Shown: positions 43,711-51,760 of the stretch, piece by piece
Layout: each line of letters starts with the position of its first letter
Position numbering within the stretch: position 1 is the first letter of the stretch
Assembly (NCBI GenBank): GCA_947259915.1
Contig: CAMYOC010000028.1
Span: 85,080 to 138,160, forward strand
DNA: 53,081 bases
Source of the DNA: an uncultured Gammaproteobacteria bacterium
GTDB lineage: Bacteria; Pseudomonadota; Gammaproteobacteria; Steroidobacterales; XN24
Direction of reading: 5' to 3'
The notes under the pieces: generated by a model
Seen by the model: the letters and a program-made list of their open reading frames with translations, nothing else
Databases searched by the model: none
What the model was told of the DNA's origin: nothing
Position numbers and translations under genes: made by a program

Positions 43711-45282
43711 CTACGGAAGCATCATGCCACGAATCGTGAAATACAAGAATGCAGCCATCAGTCCCGACAGAGGTACTGTGACCAACCAGGCAGCTATAAT
43801 CCTCCGCAGGTGTGTGCGTTTTACCAGTTCGTGGCGATAGACGCCCTGCAAACGTTTGCGTTCCTTTTTCGTTAGCTGTGTTTTGCCGGTTCTCGCCTTC
43901 AGTTCTTTCAACATCGACGCTTTTTCGTCAATCGATGCAATCTTGAATTCTTTCAGGAATTCCTCAACTTTGTGCTCTTCTTCGCCGTGGTAATGATGCT
44001 GAATATCTACAACCATTTGTGTGTACGTAGTTTTCAGATACTCTCGCAGGAAGCCCACACCGAAAACTCCACCAACGGCAACGTGCGTCGAGCTGACCGG
44101 CAAACCAAGATGGGTAGCCAAAATGACGGTAATCGCTGCCGAAAGTGCGACGCAGAATGCGCGCATCTGGTCCAGCTCCGTGATCTCGGTTCCGACCGTA
44201 CGAATCAGCTTTGGCCCGTACAGCGCCAGACCAACGGCGATTCCGATTGCGCCAACCATCATCACCCAGAGCGGGATAGTCGCCTTGCTGCTGATCGCCC
44301 CCTGGATAATGGCATCGTTTATAGCAGCCAGTGGCCCAACTGCATTTGCGACGTCATTGGCACCATGTGCAAAGCTCAGCAACGCTGCTGCGCAGATCAG
44401 CGGCAAAACGAACAGCCGGTTGACACCCTGCTTGTCGTTGCTGATCAACTTGACCCGCTGGCCGATGATCGGCCGAATGACCAGATAAACAAAGACGCCG
44501 ATTCCTGCACCAATTGCCAGCGCAGTTTGAATATCGGTAGGCCAGATTTTTTTCAGCCCCTTTAAAACCAGGTAAGTTGAGAACGCCCACGCCATAATGC
44601 CGACTAGAATCGGCACCGATTTCCCGGCGGATTCCGCCATTTTCTTGCCACGATATGTAATCGTGTGCTTGATGAAATAAAGAAATGCGGCCGCGATAAT
44701 TCCACCCATCATGGGCGAGATGACCCAGCTGGCGGCGATCTGCCCCACTTTCCCCCAGTTCGCGATATCCATGCCGCCGGAGGCGATGCCGGCCCCCAGA
44801 ACGCCACCAACGATCGAGTGGGTCGTCGATACGGGTGCCCCGATGGCGGTCGCGATATTCAGCCAGATTGCAGCAGCCAGCAATGCGGCTAACATCACCC
44901 AAACGAAGGCATCTGTATTGCTGATCATTGCAGGGTCGATGATGCCCTTCTTAATAGTACTCACAACGTCACCGCCCGCGATCAACGCGCCGGAGGCTTC
45001 GAAGATCCCGGCGATAATGATCGCACCGGTAAGAGTAATCGCCTTCGAGCCAACAGCCGGTCAGACGTTATTGGCGACATCATTGGCACCAATGTTAATC
45101 GCCATATAGCCGCCGATCATTGCAGCCACAACCAGCATGTAACCATTGGGAATCTCTCCGACGGACATACCGGAGTACAGCATGACTCCAACGACGAACA
45201 GCAGTGCGGTGCCCAGCCGGAACAACTCTGTTCGGCTTTTGCGGGTAGCTCGCTCTATTTCATTTACGCTCTCAAATTCCAT
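43711..45282 (-). pseudogene. PiT-family phosphate transporter interrupted by one in-frame TGA
   Basis: Two open frames, 45282-45061 and 44985-43711, lie in the same frame and join into one 523-codon PiT gene. Codon 74 (45063-45061) is TGA where the family has Gly in GANDVANN-V-G-PAVGSKA; a G-to-T change of GGA explains it. Everything else is intact: the second signature GANDVANAVGPLAA, SSTHVAVGGVFGVGF, and about ten to twelve membrane helices. PiT proteins import phosphate with protons or metal cations. Either a young pseudogene, a read error, or a leaky stop (TGA followed by C). The downstream Na/Pi gene could compensate. Confidence 0.8.
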
Positions 45283-45549
45283 ATTTGCTCCCTACACAAA
45301 TACCCGCGGCAAGGACGGCCGCAAAGCCTCAGAGTTAGTGGATGGTTAAGCGAAGCCGCTTGTTGACGGTTTTGTATTGTTATACCGAACATATCTTTCT
45401 GCGCGCACGATTGGACACTCGCAAGATGGGGTTTCCCGGAACAAGACGTTGAACACTGACAATCAGTGGACTGCTCCCGGTTCTGGAAGACCGCTCTCCG
45501 GTTTATTCATCCTAAGCCGCATATAAGCGTTGAGAGAAAATTTCAATCG

Positions 45550-45572
45550 AATCAACGCGGACGAATAAACGG
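45550..45572 (+). repeat. 23-bp direct repeat, right copy
   Basis: Starting at 45550 the sequence AATCAACGCGGACGAATAAA continues to CGG, and 20 of 23 bases match the copy at 41526-41548 in the same orientation. It lies 20 bp before the partial tRNA-end copy at 45593. The stretch 45283-45549 between it and the PiT gene holds no gene I can support, only a small hairpin (CACTGA/TCAGTG). Confidence 0.6.
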
Positions 45573-45592
45573 GAGGGACAGACCCGGTTTCA

Positions 45593-45612
45593 TTTGGCCC
45601 GCCCGACAGGAT
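45593..45612 (-). repeat. copy of the tRNA-Arg 3' end
   Basis: The 20 bases here match 45976-45995 (CCA, acceptor strand and T-stem edge of tRNA-Arg) with one mismatch. It opens the tandem repeat array on its far side. Either a duplication made with the repeats or an attachment-site remnant. Confidence 0.7.
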
Positions 45613-45618
45613 GGACTG

Positions 45619-45783
45619 CGACGCGTGAGGCGACAGGATGGACTCGGCTCGCCTTTAGGCGACCCTCGGGCCTGCGGCCCGGCTCCGCTGTGCTACGCCG
45701 CCCAAAACGCTGACGCGTTTTGTCGAACGGAGGCCCGTCTCCCAGGCTGGACCCTCCAAATAAAATAAGGCCCCGATGGGACT
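45619..45783 (-). repeat. tandem 184-bp repeat, unit 1
   Basis: Unit 1 matches unit 2 (45803-45967) at an offset of 184 bp with only a few substitutions. It contains a CGACAGGAT stretch that matches the tRNA T-stem side, a hairpin CGGGCC-TGC-GGCCCG, a second hairpin AAAACGC-TGAC-GCGTTTT, and CAAATAAAATAAGGCCCCGA, the arm of the terminator-like hairpin. It resembles, in layout, the rtT repeats behind tyrT of E. coli. Confidence 0.75.
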
Positions 45784-45802
45784 TGGCTGAGGGGGTGGGC
45801 GA

Positions 45803-45967
45803 CGACGCGTGAGGCGACAGGATGGACTCGGATCGGCTCAGGCCGACCCTCGGGCCTGCGGCCCGGCTCCGCTGCGCTGCGCCGCCCAAAACGCTGACGC
45901 GTTTTGTCGAACGGAGGCCCGTCTCCCGGGCTGGACCCTCCAAATAAAATAAGGCCCCGATGGGACC
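45803..45967 (-). repeat. tandem 184-bp repeat, unit 2
   Basis: The copy next to the tRNA. It shares the two internal hairpins and the CGACAGGAT start with unit 1; the main difference is around 45831-45841 (GATCGGCTCAGGC against GCTCGCCTTTAGGC). The tRNA-proximal end of this unit carries both arms of a terminator hairpin. Confidence 0.75.
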
Positions 45968-45980
45968 TTATTTTATTTGG
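45940..45980 (-). terminator. terminator-like hairpin directly after tRNA-Arg
   Basis: CCAAATAAAATAAGG (45940-45954) is the exact reverse complement of 45966-45980, 15 bp with 11 bases between. Read on the minus strand, the tRNA CCA end leads into AAGGTCCC-ATC-GGGGCCTT and then ATTTTATTT. The central G/C stem and T-rich tail fit an intrinsic terminator for the tRNA transcript, although the CCA is part of the arm. Confidence 0.65.
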
Positions 45981-46054
45981 CGCGCCCGACAGGATTCGAA
46001 CCTGTGACCCCTGCCTTCGGAGGGCAGTACTCTATCCAGCTGAGCTACGGGCGC
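45978..46054 (-). tRNA. tRNA-Arg (anticodon CCG), CCA encoded
   Basis: On the minus strand the 5' GCGCCCG pairs with the 3' CGGGCGC acceptor strand, discriminator G and an encoded CCA. The D-stem AGCTCAGCTGGATAGAGT, the anticodon arm CTGCC-CTCCGAA-GGCAG (anticodon CCG) and the T-arm around GGTTCGAATCC are all complete. Total 77 nt with CCA. It reads CGG codons. Its 3' end is duplicated in the array downstream. Confidence 0.96.
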
Positions 46055-46453
46055 GTACCCGGAAACGGGGCGCAATCATACTCATTCACTCCGAATACGT
46101 CTATTGGACGGCATGGCTGTCGGGTTTTTGTCGGCCCCGCCAGCGGCCGCATTTCTTGTGGCGATCAGCCTCGAGGCTCGCGGCCCTGACAGGTCAGCAA
46201 TTTGACGCCGTTCTGGCAGTCGATTTCAGTCCTTTTTATGCAAAAAACTTGAACTAGTTCAAACTATTTACGACGGGTTTTTGACATATGAGGTAAATTG
46301 AGCCAGTCTTTGATTAAGTCATCAGTGAGGCGTGCGTTTTAACCAGGATAGACGGAACGTTGACGCCGGTAATCACTAAAAGGAGTTGTACGGGTTGGAG
46401 CCGGTTAGAGGCTTCGACAAAACAGGGAAGCTGACTGAGGAAGGAGTCTCTCA
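46055..46453. promoter_or_regulatory. intergenic region between tRNA-Arg and the FleQ-like gene with a 14-bp palindrome
   Basis: Four hundred bases without a supported gene. A perfect palindrome TTGAACTAGTTCAA lies at 46249-46262; a TTGACA hexamer starts at 46281 but lacks a well-spaced -10 box. AAGGAG at 46441-46446 is the ribosome site for the next gene. The palindrome is a plausible operator for the FleQ-like gene; I see no sigma-54 promoter. Confidence 0.45.
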
Positions 46454-47584
46454 GTGACGAAAGATCTCAGGGAAGAACCGGTCGGTAAAGGCCACGATCT
46501 GACAATGACGGCAACGGAGTGTCAAACGGCAAAGGAAGCTGCCGCGGCGCCCCAGACGACCAAGGCCCCGGCGGACACGCCGGCATCAGACCATACCCCC
46601 ACAGGCAATACACCTCGCATGGTCGGTATCCGACGCCTGATCGAGCAGGTGGCGGCATTTACGACCAACGTCCTGGTCACCGGCGAATCCGGCACCGGCA
46701 AGGAATGGGCGGCCCGCTATATCCATGATCTCTCGCCGCGGCGAGACAAACCGTTCGTACCGGTGAACTGTGGCGCGATCCCGCCCGATCTGCTGGAAAG
46801 CGAGCTGTTCGGGCATGAGAAGGGCTCATTTACCGGCGCCATTGCGGCCCGGGCCGGACGCTTTGAAGTGGCCGAGGGCGGCACGCTGTTTCTCGACGAG
46901 ATCGGCGATATGAGTCTGCCGATGCAGGTCAAGCTGCTGCGTGTGCTGCAGGAGCGCACCTTTGAACGGGTAGGGAGTAATCATAGCCGCCAGTGTGACG
47001 TGCGTATCGTTGCCGCGACCCACCGTGACCTGGAGGAAGCGATCGAGGAAGGTCGTTTCCGCGCCGATCTTTATTATCGGCTCAATGTGTTTCCGATAGA
47101 GATGCCGCCGCTGCGCGAGCGCGTCGAAGACCTCGAATTACTCACCGGCAACATCATCCGTCGGTGCGCCGATTCTGGTCTGGATCCGGTCACCGTAACT
47201 CCGGCAGCGTTTCGCATCCTGCGCCACCACAGCTGGCCGGGGAATATCCGCGAGCTGTCGAACTTGCTCGAGCGTCTGTGCGTGCTCTATCCCGGCAGCG
47301 ACGTGGATATCAGCGATCTGCCGGCCCGCTACACGGCTGACGCGCCGGTGCGGGAATCGGACAGACAGCAGATCCACGAGGCGCGCGAAGCCGGTCCGCT
47401 GCCGCAGGATTTTGGCCTGCCCGGCGAGGATGTGACGCTCAAGGAATATCTGGCCAATATCGAACTGTCGCTGATCCGGCGGGCGCTACACGAGACCGAG
47501 GGCGTGATCGCACAAGCCGCCCGGCGTCTCAACGTGCGACGCACGACCCTGGTCGAGAAAATGAGGAAATACGGACTCAACTGA
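46454..47584 (+). CDS. sigma-54-dependent activator, FleQ-like, without N-terminal receiver domain
   Basis: GTG start, AGGAG 7 nt upstream. The 376-residue protein has a short disordered Thr/Ala/Pro N-terminus (about 55 residues) and then an AAA+ domain: Walker A GESGTGKE, sigma-54 loop GSFTGA in place of the usual GAFTGA, Walker B GGTLFLDE, [21 protein letters not shown], and a Fis-type helix-turn-helix ending [14 protein letters not shown]. The wording matches Pseudomonas FleQ/Vibrio FlrA. FleQ activates flagellar genes and responds to cyclic-di-GMP. Its N-terminal REC-like domain is missing and the LFRS loop that contacts cyclic-di-GMP reads NTPR, so ligand binding is doubtful. Confidence 0.88.
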   Translation: MTKDLREEPVGKGHDLTMTATECQTAKEAAAAPQTTKAPADTPASDHTPTGNTPRMVGIRRLIEQVAAFTTNVLVTGESGTGKEWAARYIHDLSPRRDKPFVPVNCGAIPPDLLESELFGHEKGSFTGAIAARAGRFEVAEGGTLFLDEIGDMSLPMQVKLLRVLQERTFERVGSNHSRQCDVRIVAATHRDLEEAIEEGRFRADLYYRLNVFPIEMPPLRERVEDLELLTGNIIRRCADSGLDPVTVTPAAFRILRHHSWPGNIRELSNLLERLCVLYPGSDVDISDLPARYTADAPVRESDRQQIHEAREAGPLPQDFGLPGEDVTLKEYLANIELSLIRRALHETEGVIAQAARRLNVRRTTLVEKMRKYGLN

Positions 47585-47593
47585 TCCGTCGGA

Positions 47594-49588
47594 TCAGCGC
47601 GGATCAGTTTCCAGCCGCCGCGCCGCGGCCGTGACCGTTCCCGGGCGCCCGAGCAGATAGCCCTGTGCCAGGTCGCAACCCAGTTCTTCGAGCATCTGCA
47701 GCTGCGCCTCGGTTTCGACGCCTTCGGCGGTAACCTGCATGCCGAGCCTGTGGGCCAGCGCCAGCGTGCCGCGCACGATGCTCACATCCCGCGGCTGGTC
47801 GGGGACGCCTTTGAGGAACACGCGGTCGATCTTCAGACCCGAGACCGGCAGGGTCTTGATATAGCTGAGTGAGGAATAGCCGGTGCCGAAATCATCGATA
47901 GAGATGTGCGCGCCGAGCATCGACAAGCGGCGCAGGGTATCGGCCGCCCGCTCGGGTTCGGTCATCAGCAGAGACTCGGTCACCTCCAGCACCAGACTCG
48001 AGCCATCCAGCCCGACCCTCTCCAACACGCGTCGGGCGATACCGACCAGACTGTCGTCCTGGATCTGCCGCACCGAGAGATTCACCGACACTGAAAGATC
48101 AGGGCGCGCGAATCGCTGTTGCAGAGCGTGGATCTCTCCACACGCCTTCTCCAGGACCCATTCGCCTACCGACTGGATCATCCCGGTCCGCTCCAGGATC
48201 GGCACGAATTCTGTCGGCGGCACGGCTCCCATGGTCGGCGACCGCCAGCGCAACAGGGCCTCGAATCCGCTTACGCGACGCTGGCCCAGCGCGATGATCG
48301 GCTGATAATCGAGGCTGAATTCGTCGCGGGCCAGCGCACCTTGCAACGCCAGGTGCAGATCCAGATAACGGGTCACCTTCTGCTGGAAACCGTCGGAGCA
48401 GAAACTGTAGCCGTTGCCGCCCTGGCTCTTGGCCTGACACAGAGCGTGATCGGCGGCCTCGAGCAGTGACGCTGCTGTCTTCCCCTGGTCCGGAGAGACC
48501 GCAATACCTATGCTCGCCGTCAGGTCCGGCCAGCGCGACTCGTCCCGGGCCGATCTGCGCACCAGCCGCAATAGTTTGCGCGCCACGTGTACCAGCTCGG
48601 TCTCTTCCGCGAGATCATCGATCAGGACCGCGAACTCGTCACGCGCCATGCGTGCCATCAGATCACCCCGGCGCATGCCAAGGGACAAGGCGCCGGCCAT
48701 GCTGGCGATCATCCGATCTGCAAACGCAGTACCGAGGGTATCGCGCACCGAGCGGAAGCGATCCAGGTCCAGCAAAAGGACAGCACAGCGGCCGCCGTCG
48801 CGCTGACGCTGTGCCAGCACGCGCCGCAGACTCTGCCTGAAGGCCTCGGCACCGAGCAGACCGGTACGCGGGTCTTTCACCGGCTCGAACGCGCTCACCT
48901 GCACGCCGGTCTCCAGCGGCCGCAGATGCAGCATGCCGCCAAAACGGGCGCCGGCCGCATCAGTCAGGGCAATCTGCCTGATCCTGTTCCGTCCCTGGCC
49001 GGCCTCGCCTGATTGATCGCTGTCGACAGCTGCCCGCGGCAGCGCCTCCAGCAGACGGCGGGCCGCGCGATTGCTCAACAGGTGCTGTCCGGCACGATCC
49101 GTCAACACGATGCCGTCATCGATGTTATCCAGGACTGACCGCAAGACACCACGGAAAGCCTCGAGATCGGAGCCGACGATCACGTTTTCCAGCAGGATGG
49201 CCAGCATCCGCTGCAGCTGATCGCGTTGCCAACCGGCAAGCACGATGACGCGGGCGGCTCCGGCCTGTTCGAATTCGTCAGCCGGATGAGATTCGTTCGC
49301 CAGCACGACCAGCGGGCAGCGCGGCCAGGTCTCCGACAGTCGCCGGCACGCAGAAACGGTATCCGCTCCATAGACTTCGGCGTCAAGCAGGATCAGATCA
49401 TAGCCTGCGGCCGCGCCCTGACGCGCCGCTTCGGTCACGGTCCCGGCGGCAAGGCAATGGATGCCCTCTGGTAACAGCGATTCGGCCAGCTGAATCGCAG
49501 CCTCGCGGTCGCTCATCACCAGGCACACCCGTGTGCTCACGGGCGGGTGACCGCCATCGGCGGGATCAGGCGCAGTCATCCGTGACAC
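47594..49588 (-). CDS. GGDEF/EAL protein, likely cyclic-di-GMP phosphodiesterase
   Basis: A 664-residue protein starting at GTG 49588 (ATG at 49579 is possible). Residues about 18-140 look like a degenerate receiver fold (LILLDAEVYGAD), 150-230 a PAS-like sensor, 245-400 a GGDEF domain that reads ARDEF with the DxDxFK-x-x-ND loop altered, and 415-655 an EAL domain with EALLRW, SVNLSVRQ, LEVTESLL, DDFGTGYSSL, LKIDR and AEGVET. The cyclase half is probably inactive, the phosphodiesterase half active. It follows the HDOD/GGDEF gene by 15 nt and converges on the FleQ-like gene. Confidence 0.92.
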   Translation of the reverse strand: MSRMTAPDPADGGHPPVSTRVCLVMSDREAAIQLAESLLPEGIHCLAAGTVTEAARQGAAAGYDLILLDAEVYGADTVSACRRLSETWPRCPLVVLANESHPADEFEQAGAARVIVLAGWQRDQLQRMLAILLENVIVGSDLEAFRGVLRSVLDNIDDGIVLTDRAGQHLLSNRAARRLLEALPRAAVDSDQSGEAGQGRNRIRQIALTDAAGARFGGMLHLRPLETGVQVSAFEPVKDPRTGLLGAEAFRQSLRRVLAQRQRDGGRCAVLLLDLDRFRSVRDTLGTAFADRMIASMAGALSLGMRRGDLMARMARDEFAVLIDDLAEETELVHVARKLLRLVRRSARDESRWPDLTASIGIAVSPDQGKTAASLLEAADHALCQAKSQGGNGYSFCSDGFQQKVTRYLDLHLALQGALARDEFSLDYQPIIALGQRRVSGFEALLRWRSPTMGAVPPTEFVPILERTGMIQSVGEWVLEKACGEIHALQQRFARPDLSVSVNLSVRQIQDDSLVGIARRVLERVGLDGSSLVLEVTESLLMTEPERAADTLRRLSMLGAHISIDDFGTGYSSLSYIKTLPVSGLKIDRVFLKGVPDQPRDVSIVRGTLALAHRLGMQVTAEGVETEAQLQMLEELGCDLAQGYLLGRPGTVTAAARRLETDPR

Positions 49589-49603
49589 GGCCTGACCCCG
49601 GGG

Positions 49604-51127
49604 TCAGGCGCGCTTCTCTTCGCCGGCGTCGACGTGGCTGGCGACCTGGTTGCGCCCGCGGGATTTGGCCAGATAAAGGGCCTGATCAGCGGCCTCCAAC
49701 AATTTTTCCACATCCTCGTAGGGATAGGCTGAGTCCCGGGTGGCAAAACCGATAGAGGGGGTGATACTGAGGGTGCCCTCGTCGACCGTATGGACCTTTT
49801 CAGCAATCGCCGTGCGGATACGCTCGCACACGGTCAGCGCGCGACTCTGATCGGTACCGGGCAGCAGCACCACGAATTCGTCGCCGCCAAAGCGGGAAAC
49901 CACGTCGGATTCCCTGGTACTGGCGCAAAGTATGGCCGCGGTCTCGCGCAGGATCAGGTCACCGACGCGGTGGCCGTGGGTGTCGTTGACCTGTTTGAAG
50001 TAATCGACATCCAGGAAGACCACGCTGACCGGCCACTCGTAGGTATCGGAATCCATAAACTCCTTGGCCAGAGCCTCCTCGAGATGGGCGCGGTTGTAGA
50101 GACCGGTCAGCGGATCACGCCGTCCCTCCTCGCGCAGCTCCTGGTTCTGGTTCTCCAGCGTCTCGGCGGTGTGGCGCAGCTCCGCGACCTCGGAGATGAC
50201 CTGCAGATTGCGCACCATCAGCACTTCGCGGGCCCGCTCCAAAATTTGTCCCGATTGCCCGGGGTCGAACAGACGCATCTCGAACAGGTCTTCGGTCACC
50301 GGAAGCTGTTCGGAGATGATCTCGAACAGCTCGCCAAGCCGGTTGCCCGGGATCCCGAGGAGCTGTTTTGTCTGTCCGCCGATACGGCGGATACCGTGGG
50401 CAGAGGCACCCTCGATCCAGGCGTCGGCGAGGACACCTGACAGCGCTACAGCACGATTGAAACTGACGTGATCGGGCGCCGCACCACGACGCTCCGGATC
50501 GTGACTGTACTTAACCGCCTCCTGGATGTAGTCCGGGAAATTCCAGTCCTGGAGCATCCAGCCGCCGACAGTGGCGTGGTCGCATCCGAGCCGCTCGATC
50601 TCATGATTACAAAGCGATTCATGATCATCCTGTATCTTTTCAACGCCGTCGTAGATGCCCTGCTGAACCTGCTCCAGACCCAGAACGCCGATGTCCTGGA
50701 GCAGCCCGGCCAGGAACACTTCCTCGGCGTCACCCCGGCGACATTCGGTGGCCAACAATTTGCCCCAGGTGGCTGCCATGATGGCGCGGCGCCAGAAGCG
50801 CTTGAAATCCAGACCGGCCGGTGGGTTCTGCTTCAGCGTGTGCACCAGCGAGAAGCTGAGTGCCAGGGTCAGGGTTGCGTTGAGCCCGAGAACGATGATC
50901 GCCTGGCGCAGATTGGTGCTCTGACGCCGCTGCGCATACAGCGCGGAATTCGCGATCCGCATCACCTTGGCCGCCAATGCCGGATCGGTACTCACAACAT
51001 GGGCCACGCGACGGATCTCGATATTCGGATCCTGCGCAAGTTCCACTATCTGTGCGCCCACGGCCGGCAGGCTGGGGAGATTGCCGGCCGTCTTGATCTT
51101 GCGGCGCAGGTCTTCGTTCATGCTCAT
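49604..51127 (-). CDS. HDOD-GGDEF protein, likely diguanylate cyclase
   Basis: The start is ATG 51127 with AAGGA 7 nt ahead. The 507-residue protein has an HDOD domain in the first 280 residues (LPSLPAVGAQIVELAQ, VVSTDPALAAKVMRIANS, LLQDIGVLGLEQ) and a coiled linker, then a GGDEF domain (about 335-495) with DVDYFKQVND and RFGGDEFVVLL. RESD lies five residues before GGDEF, the standard inhibitory I-site. It makes cyclic-di-GMP from GTP. The HDOD part, often regulatory, may receive an unknown signal. Confidence 0.93.
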   Translation of the reverse strand: MSMNEDLRRKIKTAGNLPSLPAVGAQIVELAQDPNIEIRRVAHVVSTDPALAAKVMRIANSALYAQRRQSTNLRQAIIVLGLNATLTLALSFSLVHTLKQNPPAGLDFKRFWRRAIMAATWGKLLATECRRGDAEEVFLAGLLQDIGVLGLEQVQQGIYDGVEKIQDDHESLCNHEIERLGCDHATVGGWMLQDWNFPDYIQEAVKYSHDPERRGAAPDHVSFNRAVALSGVLADAWIEGASAHGIRRIGGQTKQLLGIPGNRLGELFEIISEQLPVTEDLFEMRLFDPGQSGQILERAREVLMVRNLQVISEVAELRHTAETLENQNQELREEGRRDPLTGLYNRAHLEEALAKEFMDSDTYEWPVSVVFLDVDYFKQVNDTHGHRVGDLILRETAAILCASTRESDVVSRFGGDEFVVLLPGTDQSRALTVCERIRTAIAEKVHTVDEGTLSITPSIGFATRDSAYPYEDVEKLLEAADQALYLAKSRGRNQVASHVDAGEEKRA

Positions 51128-51187
51128 AGTCACATCCTTCTCGCTTGTTTCTCCTGGCTGGCGGCTCAAGCCCGCCGACCGCAGTGT

Positions 51188-51580
51188 CTAACTCGTCATC
51201 ACAGGCTCGTGATGCTCACGATCCCGGGCACGGAGGCTGCGCATCAGCTCCGCCTCGCCACGGGACAAGCCGCAGACCGAGGTAAGCCGAACCTCTGCGG
51301 CGCCGCTGCGCAGCAAGCGGTCGGCTTCGTCATAGCGCGGCGAGCGCGCCCGTCTCTCGGTCTGTTCGACACGCTGGGCGAGACGCCTGAACTCCGGCAT
51401 CACCTGCGCTGCCTGCTCCGCGGCAGCCGCCGCCGCGGCGGCCAAATCCGCCATCTCCAGCAGCTGGCGTCTCTGGTCAAGTACCTCGCTACGCAACTCA
51501 CGGAATGCGCTCAGCAGCCGCCATAAGGCGAGCACCGCGAGTCCCGAAGTGATAAATCCCAATGTGATCATGTTGTCCAT
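51188..51580 (-). CDS. DUF2802 membrane-anchored coiled-coil protein
   Basis: ATG at 51580 preceded by AGGAGG with 7-nt spacing. The 130-residue protein has one N-terminal transmembrane helix (ITLGFITSGLAVLALW), a coiled coil (LRSEVLDQRRQLLEMADL, FRRLAQRVEQTERRA) and a C-terminal YDEADRLLRSGAAE...VCGLSRGEAELMRSL block typical of DUF2802 proteins near mot genes. It is probably an accessory factor at the flagellar motor; the exact role is unknown. Confidence 0.82.
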   Translation of the reverse strand: MDNMITLGFITSGLAVLALWRLLSAFRELRSEVLDQRRQLLEMADLAAAAAAAAEQAAQVMPEFRRLAQRVEQTERRARSPRYDEADRLLRSGAAEVRLTSVCGLSRGEAELMRSLRARDREHHEPVMTS

Positions 51581-51595
51581 GCCAAAGCCTCCTTG

Positions 51596-51760
51596 CTAGG
51601 CGTACTCATCAATGCGCGGAGCGTCGTCCTGATTGCCCGGATCGCGCCGTGTGTTCTGTTTCCGCGACGGCGGCGGGTGCCTCTCGCGCTTCTTCTCCGG
51701 CTCCGGCTTGCGTACCGGGCTGGCTGGAAAAGTGGCGCCGACCGGGGGCAGCTCTCTCAT
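51596..51760 (-). CDS. 54-residue Pro/Arg-rich protein between motB and the DUF2802 gene
   Basis: ATG at 51758-51760 overlaps the motB stop (ATGA); GGAGG precedes it by 8 nt. The stop at 51596-51598 comes just before the next ribosome site. The product begins MRELPPVGATFP, is rich in Pro, Arg, Lys and Glu, and ends APRIDEYA. The tight coupling on both sides and an acidic-aromatic tail argue for a real gene. I know of no function; short proteins with an IDEYA-like end near mot genes may be a family. Confidence 0.72.
   Translation of the reverse strand: MRELPPVGATFPASPVRKPEPEKKRERHPPPSRKQNTRRDPGNQDDAPRIDEYA

Noticed and set aside
45061..45063. TGA in the PiT gene as a selenocysteine codon
   Set aside because: The family has a Gly here, not Cys, and no need for a redox residue; nonsense mutation, read error or leaky stop is simpler.
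45593..45980. CRISPR array at the repeats
   Set aside because: The units are 184 bp and adjacent, not short repeats with unique spacers, and no cas gene is near.
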